From UBA935 sp031556725 (GTDB taxonomy: Bacteria; Bacillota; Clostridia; Lachnospirales; Lachnospiraceae): 64,000 nt of DNA. The stretch's first letter is position 1; the number at the start of each line of letters is the position of its first letter. Positions 49,925-57,608 of the stretch are shown piece after piece. Where the stretch lies: contig JAVBSL010000034.1 in NCBI GenBank assembly GCA_031556725.1, positions 1 through 64,000 of the forward strand, read 5' to 3'. A program made the translations under genes and the position numbers. The notes below the pieces were generated by a model. That model had not been told where the DNA came from, ran no database searches, and was given only the letters and a program-made list of their open reading frames with translations.

Positions 49925-49958
49925 GATATATCGCATAGATATATTATATCCATATATC
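49925..49958. repeat. Candidate PadR operator: three 8-base repeats, 13-base period
   Basis: GATATATC (49925-49932), GATATATT (49938-49945) and CATATATC (49951-49958) are spaced exactly 13 bases apart. They cover the -10 and start region of padR, so a bound regulator would block RNA polymerase. GATATATC is itself palindromic. Confidence 0.5.
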
Positions 49959-49971
49959 ATGAAATAGTCAA
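49943..49971 (-). promoter_or_regulatory. Promoter of padR
   Basis: On the minus strand TTGACT (49971-49966), 17-base spacer, perfect TATAAT (49948-49943). Confidence 0.8.
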
Positions 49972-49984
49972 GTTCGTAACTAAA

Positions 49985-50020
49985 AACGTTTCATCAACCT
50001 ATACCGGCGGATGAAACGTT
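49985..50020 (-). terminator. Terminator after second cytidylate-kinase-like gene
   Basis: AACGTTTCATC (49985-49995) pairs with GATGAAACGTT (50010-50020); on the minus strand the stem runs into TTTTTA. Confidence 0.8.
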
Positions 50021-50040
50021 CTCTTCCATTTTACTTAACT

Positions 50041-50661
50041 CTATCGACTTTCAAAATCTTCTACATATTGTGTAATCAGTTTAACTGTTCCGTCAATCCC
50101 CAGGATACTGCTGTTGATACACAGATCATAACTGTCAGCCCGGCCCCATTTCTTGGAAGAATAGTAATTATAGTAGCTTTGACGTTGTTTATCTTTCTTC
50201 ATACACAATTCTTTAGCTTTAACAGCATCCACGTTGTATTTTTCCATAACGTGTTTTGTTTTATCATCCTCATCGCCATAGATAAAGATGTGAACGCAAT
50301 TTTTCTTATCACTAAGAGCATAATCAGCACAGCGGCCGACAATAACGCAGGGACCTTCTTCAGCAATCTTTTTGATGGTATCAAATTGAGCCAGAAAAAC
50401 TTTATGGCTGATGGGCATATCAACAAAATGCGCCGCATTGTACCCAAAGGAATAAGTATCCATAACCAGGTTATACAAAAAAGAATTGGTTGGCCTTTCA
50501 TCATGATTTTGAATCATTTCTTCACAGAAACCGCTATCTTTAGCTGCCTGGGAAAGTAATTCTTTGTCCATGCACTGGACTCCAAAGTATTTTGCGACTT
50601 TCTCTCCTATCTCATGTCCCCCTGAGCCAAATTGGCGTCCAATTGTAATCACAGTATTCAT
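50041..50661 (-). CDS. Cytidylate kinase-like family protein (copy 2)
   Basis: A 206-residue protein of the same family as the one at 42899, with TVITIGRQFGSGGHEIGEKV and CVIVGRCADYAL in common, but the two are divergent overall. It is a single-gene unit with its own extended -10 promoter and terminator. ATG 50661 has GGAGGTG 5 bases upstream. The substrate is unknown; the Lid region with repeated Lys/Tyr (KQRSYYNYYSSKKWG) resembles CMP kinase lids. Confidence 0.83.
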   Translation of the reverse strand: MNTVITIGRQFGSGGHEIGEKVAKYFGVQCMDKELLSQAAKDSGFCEEMIQNHDERPTNSFLYNLVMDTYSFGYNAAHFVDMPISHKVFLAQFDTIKKIAEEGPCVIVGRCADYALSDKKNCVHIFIYGDEDDKTKHVMEKYNVDAVKAKELCMKKDKQRQSYYNYYSSKKWGRADSYDLCINSSILGIDGTVKLITQYVEDFESR

Positions 50662-50710
50662 AAAAACACCTCCAAATTTCAAATTTGTTTTGTTTTACTT
50701 ATGATAGTAT

Positions 50711-50719
50711 ATTATACCA
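50711..50719 (-). promoter_or_regulatory. Extended -10 of cytidylate-kinase-like gene 2
   Basis: TGGTATAAT on the minus strand, 50 bases before the start codon. The best -35-like match, CTGACA, is 19 bases upstream of the -10. Confidence 0.55.
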
Positions 50720-50780
50720 CATATTATTTTGATTTTGTCAGAAAATTTTTAAATTTTAATGATTACCAATTAAAACGAAT

Positions 50781-50813
50781 GATGGTTTACATAATATAAT
50801 TATGTAAACCATC
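50781..50813 (-). terminator. Terminator after the rluD-like gene
   Basis: GATGGTTTACATAA (50781-50794) pairs perfectly with TTATGTAAACCATC (50800-50813), 14 base pairs with a 5-base loop, overlapping the rluD-like stop codon. Confidence 0.75.
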
Positions 50814-51735
50814 ACTGTAAAATTGTCAACAAATGTTCAAAATATTCAGGTAAGGGGGCTTCCGTTCGGACCAGTTCATGGGTTACCGGATGGGTAAAAC
50901 CTAATGTCCTGGCATGGAGGGTTTGTCCGTCCAAATGATAAGGTGACTTAATATTCCCATAGACACCATCACCCAATAAAGGATGGCCGATATGAGTCAT
51001 ATGTACTCTGATTTGATGAGTACGGCCGGTTTCTAACTGACATTCCACATAAGTATATTTGTCAAAGTGCTTCAATACCCGGTAATGGGTTACTGCTTCT
51101 CTTCCATCTTTAACGACCGCCATTTTTTTGCGTTCTTGGGGATGCCGGGCAATCGGTGCATCGATAGTTCCTTCTTCGTTTTTTAAGTTTCCGCAGACAA
51201 TGGCAACATAGCATCTCTCTAATGAATGTTCTTTTAACTGTTGGGCAATGTCATTATGGGCAAAATCGCTTTTGCAAACCAATAAGGAACCGGTGGTATC
51301 CCGATCGATCCGATGAACGATGCCGGGACGCAGGATCCCATTGATACCGGAAAGACTGCTCTGACAATGATACATTAGGGCATTTACCAACGTTCCGGAA
51401 TAATGACCGGGGGCAGGATGTACCACCATCCCTTTAGGTTTATTGACCACTAACAGATGCTCATCTTCATATAAAATATCTAAAGGAATGTTTTCGGGGG
51501 TAATATCAGGAAGAATTGCCTCGGGAACAGTCAAAAAAATCCGATCACCGGCTTTTACCCGATAATTGGATTTTATGGGCTGTAAATCACCATCTGACTT
51601 TTCTAACAGAACCAGTTCATCTTTTAATAACTTCTGCAGATAAGAACGTGATAAAGAATCCATAAGCGTACTAAGCTGCTTATCGATTCTTTCTCCCTCT
51701 TCTTCCTCTGTAATCTGAAACCAAAATTCTTTCAT
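50812..51735 (-). CDS. rluD: RluD-type 23S rRNA pseudouridine synthase
   Basis: A 307-residue RluA-family enzyme with an N-terminal S4 domain (ERIDKQLSTLMDSLSRSYLQ) and the catalytic VHRIDRDTTGSLLVCKS motif. It also has LLVVNKPKGMVVHPAPGH and ETGRTHQIRVHMTHIGHPLLG. In E. coli RluD modifies helix 69 of 23S rRNA. The lspA-rluD order with a one-base overlap is the classical arrangement in Firmicutes (lspA-ylyB). Confidence 0.92.
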   Translation of the reverse strand: MKEFWFQITEEEEGERIDKQLSTLMDSLSRSYLQKLLKDELVLLEKSDGDLQPIKSNYRVKAGDRIFLTVPEAILPDITPENIPLDILYEDEHLLVVNKPKGMVVHPAPGHYSGTLVNALMYHCQSSLSGINGILRPGIVHRIDRDTTGSLLVCKSDFAHNDIAQQLKEHSLERCYVAIVCGNLKNEEGTIDAPIARHPQERKKMAVVKDGREAVTHYRVLKHFDKYTYVECQLETGRTHQIRVHMTHIGHPLLGDGVYGNIKSPYHLDGQTLHARTLGFTHPVTHELVRTEAPLPEYFEHLLTILQ

Positions 51736-52277
51736 CAGTCTTTCAACTCGCGATATTTTTTTTGTTTAAAGCTTAGAAATTCAAAATCACTGTCTTTATA
51801 GACAAAAAATATCAGAATAATCAAGATGGTTGTGGCTACCGTAACATACATGTCCGCAACATTGAAAATCGGAAAATGCTGTCCGAAAATAATAACACCT
51901 ACTGCATAAATAAAATCAACCACATAATTTAAACGTAACCGATCGACCATATTGCCAATGGCACCGCCGGCGATCATCGTCAGTAATATATGAAGTGCAG
52001 CATATTTCTTCTTATCGGGAGCTTTAATCAGTACAAAGGTAATTACACCCAGAAAGATAATAGCAATAAAAACAAAGAAAAACTTTTGATTGGGCAGCAT
52101 TCCGAAGGCGGCACCAGTATTTTCCAGATAGTTAAACTCTAAAATGCCATCAATAATGCTGTAAGCGGGTTGATTCTTTAGTTTGAGGACAGCCAGGTAT
52201 TTGGTATATTGATCAGTTGCAACTAATAAGATTAAAAACAAAAAATCAAACAATAAAAACTTTACTTTTTTAGACAT
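51735..52277 (-). CDS. lspA: Lipoprotein signal peptidase (signal peptidase II)
   Basis: Cleaves signal peptides of lipid-modified prolipoproteins such as LivJ and the dacA product in this window. The 180-aa protein has four transmembrane helices; the catalytic Asp pair lies in GNMVDRLRLNYVVDFI and FNVADMYVTVA. The conserved LENTGAAFGML is also present. It lies 14 bases after aroB. Confidence 0.95.
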   Translation of the reverse strand: MSKKVKFLLFDFLFLILLVATDQYTKYLAVLKLKNQPAYSIIDGILEFNYLENTGAAFGMLPNQKFFFVFIAIIFLGVITFVLIKAPDKKKYAALHILLTMIAGGAIGNMVDRLRLNYVVDFIYAVGVIIFGQHFPIFNVADMYVTVATTILIILIFFVYKDSDFEFLSFKQKKYRELKD

Positions 52278-52291
52278 CTCTTCTCCTCTAT

Positions 52292-53401
52292 TTAGTCATT
52301 ATCATATTCGTCGGTATAATGGATTTCCTGAAGGGCATTTAATATATCTTCGTCTGTTACATTTAAATCAATTACTGCTTTTCCGACTTTTTTCAAAAGG
52401 ATAAACTTAATGGTATCCCCTTCCATTTTCTTATCGGATTTGGTTAAACGAAGGATTTCTTCAGGGTCAATATCTTCAATGGAAATGGGCAAATTAAAAG
52501 GGACGAACATATCTCGTATTTCATAGTACTCTTCCATGGAAAGCCATTGATGCTTCCACGAGATAAATGCGGCTGCTACTGCTCCCAGGGCTACGCACTC
52601 ACCATGATAAAGTTTAAAACCGGAGGCTTTTTCAATAGCATGGCCAATGGTATGACCGAAATTTAACAGCGCACGCTCCCCTTGTTCTTTGGGATCCTTC
52701 TCCACCACTAATTTTTTGATGGTACAGCTCTGCATAACCATTTCTTCCAGTATCGCAGGATCTTTTTCACAAATTTCATACATATTTTCCAGCAGCCACT
52801 CATAGAAAAGGCTGTTTTTAATCAGTCCATGTTTCATAATTTCGGCAAAACCACTGAAGTATTGCCGGTCAGGAAGGGTTTTCAATGTAGAAACGTTCAT
52901 ATATACCAACTTAGGCATATAAAAAGCTCCCACCATGTTTTTATAACCATCAAAATCCACACCGGTTTTACCACCGATGCTCGAGTCCGCCTGAGCCAGT
53001 AAGGTAGTTGGAAGCTGAATGAAATCAATTCCCCGCAGATAGGTTGCGGCCGCAAAACCGGTCAAGTCACCGACAACACCACCGCCTACAGCAATCAAAA
53101 TATCCTTGCGGTCAAATTTTTCTTCAATTAACCGTAAATATAGATCTTGGACGGTTTTAAGCGTTTTTTGTTCCTCTCCTGCTGTAAATACAAAACGAAT
53201 CTGCTTTTTGCAGTGTTCTTTTAATAATTGTTCTATTGTATCTCCATAAAGAGTATTTACATTAGAATCGGTTACGATGCATACTCTTTTTTCAGCAATA
53301 CCCAGCTCGTTCAACTCCTCTGTCAATTCATCGAAGGAACCGGAAAAAACAATATCGTAACAAGGCTTTTTGTCGTAATTAACGGTTAGTCTTTGTGCCA
53401 T
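52292..53401 (-). CDS. aroB: 3-dehydroquinate synthase
   Basis: Second step of the shikimate pathway: DAHP to 3-dehydroquinate, using NAD+ and a divalent metal. Family elements are GGGVVGDLTGFAAATYLRGI, PTTLLAQADSSIGGKTGVD, NMVGAFYMPKL, and the metal-binding LLNFGHTIGHAIE with H in LYHGECVALG. 369 aa is normal. No other aro genes are in the window. The hairpin at 53420-53455 separates it from sepF. Confidence 0.96.
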   Translation of the reverse strand: MAQRLTVNYDKKPCYDIVFSGSFDELTEELNELGIAEKRVCIVTDSNVNTLYGDTIEQLLKEHCKKQIRFVFTAGEEQKTLKTVQDLYLRLIEEKFDRKDILIAVGGGVVGDLTGFAAATYLRGIDFIQLPTTLLAQADSSIGGKTGVDFDGYKNMVGAFYMPKLVYMNVSTLKTLPDRQYFSGFAEIMKHGLIKNSLFYEWLLENMYEICEKDPAILEEMVMQSCTIKKLVVEKDPKEQGERALLNFGHTIGHAIEKASGFKLYHGECVALGAVAAAFISWKHQWLSMEEYYEIRDMFVPFNLPISIEDIDPEEILRLTKSDKKMEGDTIKFILLKKVGKAVIDLNVTDEDILNALQEIHYTDEYDND

Positions 53402-53419
53402 AACTGCTCCTCTTAAAGT

Positions 53420-53455
53420 GCGCCGTAGATACGTAATGATACGTTTCTACGGCGC
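53420..53455. repeat. Strong hairpin between sepF and aroB
   Basis: GCGCCGTAGA (53420-53429) pairs with TCTACGGCGC (53446-53455), extended by ACGT/ACGT after a T-T mismatch. On the plus strand GTGTTTTT follows; on the minus strand, which carries the genes, no T tract is seen, so it is not a clear terminator for sepF. Confidence 0.55.
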
Positions 53456-53469
53456 TGTGTTTTTCCTAT

Positions 53470-53961
53470 TTAAAATCCGTTATTGATGGGAACATCAAAG
53501 GATCCGGCCAATATCTCCTGAAAATCACCTGAAATATCAACACTTGGCGGGGTAATTATAAATATGTAATGGGAAATCTTCTGTAAATTACCGCTGATAG
53601 CAAAGGTGGAGCCGGAGGTGAAATCAATAATCCGCTGAGCAATATCCACATCAATTCCTTCCAGATTTAAGACAACGGTTCGATTGGCCAAAAGGGTTTC
53701 GGTAATCTCTCTTGCATCTTCCACCGAAGTGGGCTTGATTACACATACTTCCATGCCGGTTCCGGTTTTCTTAACTTGCCTGGGAATGGGGGTTACTTTC
53801 GGAGCGGGTTTTCTGATGATTCGGTCGTCAATATCTTCGGCCACTTCTTTCGTGGGTTGTTTCCTGGGTTCCTCAATCTCTTCTTCGTCAAAGTCATTAT
53901 AAAAATCATCTTCATCTTCGTTTAGCTTCATGTAATTAAGAAACTTGTCCATTACGCCCAT
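53470..53961 (-). CDS. sepF: Cell division protein SepF
   Basis: Membrane anchor and bundler of FtsZ. The 163-aa protein has an N-terminal amphipathic helix (MGVMDKFLNYMKL), an acidic/basic linker, and the C-terminal SepF domain (about 80-163; VCVIKPTSVEDAREIT, VVLNLEGIDVDIAQRIIDF and GSTFAISGNLQKISHYIFIITP). It follows yggS by 13 bases, as ylmF follows ylmE in B. subtilis. Confidence 0.95.
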   Translation of the reverse strand: MGVMDKFLNYMKLNEDEDDFYNDFDEEEIEEPRKQPTKEVAEDIDDRIIRKPAPKVTPIPRQVKKTGTGMEVCVIKPTSVEDAREITETLLANRTVVLNLEGIDVDIAQRIIDFTSGSTFAISGNLQKISHYIFIITPPSVDISGDFQEILAGSFDVPINNGF

Positions 53962-53974
53962 TTATTTTACTCCT

Positions 53975-54652
53975 TTAACTTTTAAAAATACTGGTGCCGA
54001 TTCTTACCATATCCGCACCTTCTTCTATGGCCACCGGATAATCACCGGACATTCCCATAGATAAAATACTCATACTTGTATTATCAATGTTTTTCCTTAT
54101 TATGTCAACAGATAATTGTTTCAAAGTTGTAAAGTGCTTACGATTATCCTCCGCATTTTCCACAAAAGGAGCAATTGTCATTAAGCCTTCAATCTTAAGA
54201 CCGGGAAGTTTTGCCGCCTGCTCAACCAATTGTGCCGCCTCTGCTACGCTGGTTCCGTGCTTGGACTCTTCGCCGGCAACGTTGACTTCGATCAGAATTT
54301 TGACTATAAGGCCCTTTTTAACAGCTTCTTTACTGATTTCTTCGGCAAGACGATAAGAATCCACACTGTGAATCATATATACTTTATCAATGATATACTT
54401 CACTTTATTGCGTTGCAGATGCCCGATCAGGTGCCAGTTGATGTCTTCCGGAAGGAGGTCATATTTACTGAGCAGCTCCTGTACTCTGTTTTCACCAAAA
54501 TCCCTGCAGCCGGCATCGTAGGCTTCCCGAATCTTCTCGGGAGGATTGTTTTTACTGACTGCAACTAATGTAACATCATTTCTGGATCGTCCGGAATTAT
54601 CGCAGGCGTTTTGAATGTTGGCTTCAATTATCTTTAGGTTATCCTGTACCAT
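53975..54652 (-). CDS. yggS: YggS/PLPBP pyridoxal-phosphate homeostasis protein
   Basis: A single-domain PLP-binding barrel (225 aa) with no enzymatic activity, thought to control PLP levels. Lys in LVAVSKNNPPEKI binds PLP; FGENRVQELL, WHLIGHLQRNK and SMGMSGDYPVAIEEGADMVR are family signatures. ATG 54652 has AGGAGAGG about 4 bases upstream; the ATG at 54670 overlaps the previous gene and the site. It corresponds to ylmE next to sepF (ylmF). Confidence 0.94.
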   Translation of the reverse strand: MVQDNLKIIEANIQNACDNSGRSRNDVTLVAVSKNNPPEKIREAYDAGCRDFGENRVQELLSKYDLLPEDINWHLIGHLQRNKVKYIIDKVYMIHSVDSYRLAEEISKEAVKKGLIVKILIEVNVAGEESKHGTSVAEAAQLVEQAAKLPGLKIEGLMTIAPFVENAEDNRKHFTTLKQLSVDIIRKNIDNTSMSILSMGMSGDYPVAIEEGADMVRIGTSIFKS

Positions 54653-54662
54653 TTGGCCTCTC

Positions 54663-56051
54663 CTATTCATAGATTAATTCATCTTCATTTACCGTTGACG
54701 CATCCAAAACAATATAATCATAGACACTCAGCCCATACTGGGTATTGGAACGAACAATGGCGTATTCGTCGTTTTGATAAAGGATATTGATCTGTTTAAA
54801 GTCGGCATAGCCTTTGTTAACATTATAAACGCCAATCAGGCTGCCTCGCTTGCTGATGGTGTATTTTTCGGTGGAATCCGGTTTGATCAGATAATCCCCG
54901 ATACGCAGCGTCATATCATCCAAATAGTATTCACTGTCCGTTTCGTTATAGATGGAGGTTTCAATAAACTCTGTGGTTTGCTGTCCGTCCTCGGTGAAGG
55001 CTTCCCGCAGCACGCCTTGAGCATTGTTTTTGCCGCCTTTTGTCAGATATTCTTTGGGAACAATGAAAAATTCTTTCTCTACGACGGAAGAATTGGGAAT
55101 TTTTAATCCGGTTTCATCCTCGGTAATCAGCTCCACATCAAGAAAGCGGTCGGTGCAAAAGGTAATCATGGAATTGGTAAAGGTTAATTGCACAAAGGTA
55201 TCTCCCATCTCGCTGGTATAAGGGGTAACCTTGCCCCATGACATATATTGATTCTTCAAAAATTTAACCCGTACATATTCGGCGGCGGTTAACTCTTCGG
55301 CCTTTACCTTGTCCGTCTGGATAACAATAGACCAGTCTTCATTGGTAGAGAGCTTATAGACCGGGTCACCTTCGGCCACCAGATTATTGCTGATCAATTG
55401 CTCTTTGTTATAACTTTTGACATCAAATTTATCCTTGGTCATCTGTTCTAAAGTTAAATCTTCATAACCATCGATGGAATAAATAACTATTCCGGTTTGC
55501 GGAGATTTGCCAAAAAAAATCTGTTGTGCTCCGGTACCATTGATAGAATCAATGCTTTGGAGAATGTTATGATTAGCCAGTTTTAAAACGGTTCCTTCCA
55601 CGCTGTATTTAAAGTCATAAACACTGTTAAAGTTGGTTTCATCAAAATTATGTACAAAACCGACAATTTCGGTCTTCAGTTCCCCTAAATCGGCGGCTGA
55701 CAAGGTGTTTTCACCCTGATTAGCCTTGCTGAGATATTCACTAAGCTCACCCATCTGATCTACCGCATATACCGGGTTACGAACACCAGTCCGGGAACCT
55801 TCCCTGGCCAGATAATTAATATAACCGGCCTGCTCCGCGGTAACTATGGTTTCATCACGTAAGGCAATACCGCGATAAATATTGTTGGAAGACAGCGACC
55901 CCATTTTTACTTCATAGGGTACTACGTGTTTTTGTGTAAAGAACATAAAAATACAGATAATAATGTACACAAAAATAATCGCAAAAATAACCATTCCAAT
56001 ATTCAAATTAATCGGTCTTCTGTACTTGGTTATTTTCTGGTTACCGGCCAA
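54663..56051 (-). CDS. HlyD-like membrane adaptor protein in the sepF operon
   Basis: A 462-residue protein with a short cytoplasmic end, one transmembrane helix (about 16-38) and a large extracytoplasmic part. That part begins with a half-motif of the biotinyl-lipoyl type (IALRDETIVTAEQAGYINYLAREGSRTG), and the whole resembles HlyD/RND-adaptor proteins annotated in clostridia. No ABC partner is adjacent. Translation starts at TTG 56051 with GGAGG 7 bases upstream. Its tight link to yggS and sepF (11-base gap to yggS) suggests an envelope or division role, for which I have no direct evidence. Confidence 0.75.
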   Translation of the reverse strand: MAGNQKITKYRRPINLNIGMVIFAIIFVYIIICIFMFFTQKHVVPYEVKMGSLSSNNIYRGIALRDETIVTAEQAGYINYLAREGSRTGVRNPVYAVDQMGELSEYLSKANQGENTLSAADLGELKTEIVGFVHNFDETNFNSVYDFKYSVEGTVLKLANHNILQSIDSINGTGAQQIFFGKSPQTGIVIYSIDGYEDLTLEQMTKDKFDVKSYNKEQLISNNLVAEGDPVYKLSTNEDWSIVIQTDKVKAEELTAAEYVRVKFLKNQYMSWGKVTPYTSEMGDTFVQLTFTNSMITFCTDRFLDVELITEDETGLKIPNSSVVEKEFFIVPKEYLTKGGKNNAQGVLREAFTEDGQQTTEFIETSIYNETDSEYYLDDMTLRIGDYLIKPDSTEKYTISKRGSLIGVYNVNKGYADFKQINILYQNDEYAIVRSNTQYGLSVYDYIVLDASTVNEDELIYE

Positions 56052-56073
56052 AATGTTACCTCCGTTACTTTCA

Positions 56074-56101
56074 AAAAACCCCGGAAACCTCCGAGGTTTT
56101 T
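56074..56101 (-). terminator. Terminator after the P-loop protein gene
   Basis: Stem of AAAAACC and CGGA with TCCG and GGTTTTT around one C-A mismatch; on the minus strand it ends in TTTTT. It would separate the P-loop gene from the HlyD-like operon. Confidence 0.6.
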
Positions 56102-56116
56102 ATAATACGTTTTATA

Positions 56117-56536
56117 CTATAAAGAAACAATAATTTTTGATTTCAAAGTTTCGGGTATTTCGCTTTCATCTAATGATGCGCTGAGAACAAAATCAACTTT
56201 AAATTTATCACTGATTTTATCTAATTTGTTAATTACGCTTTCAATATCTCCGTCTTCTTTACAAGCAATTTTCAAGAAGCTGTCAAAATACATTTGTTCC
56301 AAATCATGATCCTGTGAGATGATACCACAAACAAATCCAACAAACTCGTTACTGTCCGAAATCATGTGTTCTGATACATCGATCAATCTGATCTTGTTAT
56401 TCAACTCATACATGTGTTTCGTACTTTTATCTAAATAAACGATGTTGCCGGATACTTTTTGTACTTCACTATTTACTTTATCAAGTAGATATTTTGTCTT
56501 GCCTTTTCCCTTTTTGCCTAATATTAACTGAACCAT
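56117..56536 (-). CDS. Small P-loop protein, unknown
   Basis: A 139-residue protein starting MVQLILGKKGKGKTKYLLD, an exact Walker A (GxxGxGKT, residues 7-14). No convincing Walker B or further ATPase motif follows; the rest alternates short strands and helices ending in KSKIIVSL. It is too short for a full AAA or RecA fold, so it may bind nucleotide without classical hydrolysis. It has its own promoter (56593-56621), AGGAGG before the ATG and a terminator, so it is a single-gene unit. Related sequences occur in Lachnospiraceae as hypothetical proteins, to my memory. Confidence 0.65.
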   Translation of the reverse strand: MVQLILGKKGKGKTKYLLDKVNSEVQKVSGNIVYLDKSTKHMYELNNKIRLIDVSEHMISDSNEFVGFVCGIISQDHDLEQMYFDSFLKIACKEDGDIESVINKLDKISDKFKVDFVLSASLDESEIPETLKSKIIVSL

Positions 56537-56592
56537 TGGTAAACCCTCCTAAAGTAAATTTGTTGTACAAATTTTCCATACAACTTAATAAT

Positions 56593-56621
56593 ATTATAAG
56601 TGATATATATCTAAAACACAA
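56593..56621 (-). promoter_or_regulatory. Promoter of the small P-loop gene
   Basis: On the minus strand TTGTGT (56621-56616), 17-base spacer, perfect TATAAT (56598-56593). It lies just after the dacA stop codon. Confidence 0.7.
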
Positions 56622-56624
56622 CTA

Positions 56625-57608
56625 CTATTTATTTATTTCTCCTAACAAATCTGTCATTTGCTCATACAATCCGTCTCGGCTGTCCGAGCGCATAATAATC
56701 GAGATATAAGGCTTACCGGCGGTATCTTTGGAAAGCAAAGCAAGACAATGACCGGCCGCATTGGTGGTACCTGTTTTGCCGCCTAATACCGTTACTTTTT
56801 CGGGTGCCTGGCGTTCTCCCTGCAAATATAGATTGGTAGATTTCACCGAAAGTTCTTTGGAATTACCGTTACTGGCGGTATAGGTTGTGGTGTAACTGCT
56901 CATTTGGATGGTTTGGTTAAAAGCCTCATATTTAACCGCTTCATTCAAGATAATATACATATCATAAACCGTCGTATAATGATTGTCATCCTGCAGTCCG
57001 TGAGGATTTACAAAATGACTGTTAGTGGCACCGATCGCCTTAGCTTCCTGATTCATCAATTCCGTAAACGCTTCAATCGATCCGGCAGTTCCTTCAGCCA
57101 CTACAATAGCCGCATCATTGGCTGAATTAACCAGCATCAGATGAAGAGCCTGGTCAAGAGTCAGCTGATCTCCGGCTTTCAAACCGCAAACCTGTGCGCC
57201 TGATTCATTGATAATGATATTATCGCTAACGGTAATCAGGGTGTCTAAAGAACCATGTTTGATGGCTGTTAATGCAGTCATGACTTTGGTCAGACTGGCA
57301 GGATATAACTTTTCGTAGACGTTTTTTGCATAAAGCGTGTTAGATTTTGACAAATCAAATAACGCTCCTCCGGAAGCGGTACTTAAGTCAACATTTTCAT
57401 CATCGGTAATATCTCCTGATACAACGCACAAATCAGCAGCAAAAGGCTCTGCTGCGGGAACCTCATCTTGTGTATACAACATCCGGTAACTGCTTACTGC
57501 GCTGTCCGGAGTATATTCCATTGCGTAATTTTTGCTGCCGCATCCGGATATGCCAATGATGCCTGTCAAAATAATGGTTAAGAATACGACCTTATTTGTA
57601 CATCTCAC
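56625..57608 (-). CDS. dacA: Lipid-anchored D-alanyl-D-alanine carboxypeptidase
   Basis: Penicillin-binding protein of the S11 family that trims D-Ala from peptidoglycan stem peptides. The active-site motifs are Ser105-x-x-Lys108 (PASLTKVM), Ser162-x-Asn164 (NSAND) and Lys278-Thr-Gly (GGKTGTT). It has a lipobox (ISGC, Cys23), so it is probably a lipoprotein. The usual C-terminal beta domain and amphipathic anchor of DacA are missing (327 aa against about 440), which fits anchoring by the N-terminal lipid. The start is GTG 57608, overlapping the mgsA end by 17 bases. Confidence 0.9.
   Translation of the reverse strand: MRCTNKVVFLTIILTGIIGISGCGSKNYAMEYTPDSAVSSYRMLYTQDEVPAAEPFAADLCVVSGDITDDENVDLSTASGGALFDLSKSNTLYAKNVYEKLYPASLTKVMTALTAIKHGSLDTLITVSDNIIINESGAQVCGLKAGDQLTLDQALHLMLVNSANDAAIVVAEGTAGSIEAFTELMNQEAKAIGATNSHFVNPHGLQDDNHYTTVYDMYIILNEAVKYEAFNQTIQMSSYTTTYTASNGNSKELSVKSTNLYLQGERQAPEKVTVLGGKTGTTNAAGHCLALLSKDTAGKPYISIIMRSDSRDGLYEQMTDLLGEINK

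Noticed and set aside
50011..50559. 182-codon open frame on the plus strand
   Set aside because: It lies antisense to the cytidylate-kinase-like gene, starts inside a terminator hairpin without a ribosome-binding site, and its protein is low-complexity hydrophobic with no domain.
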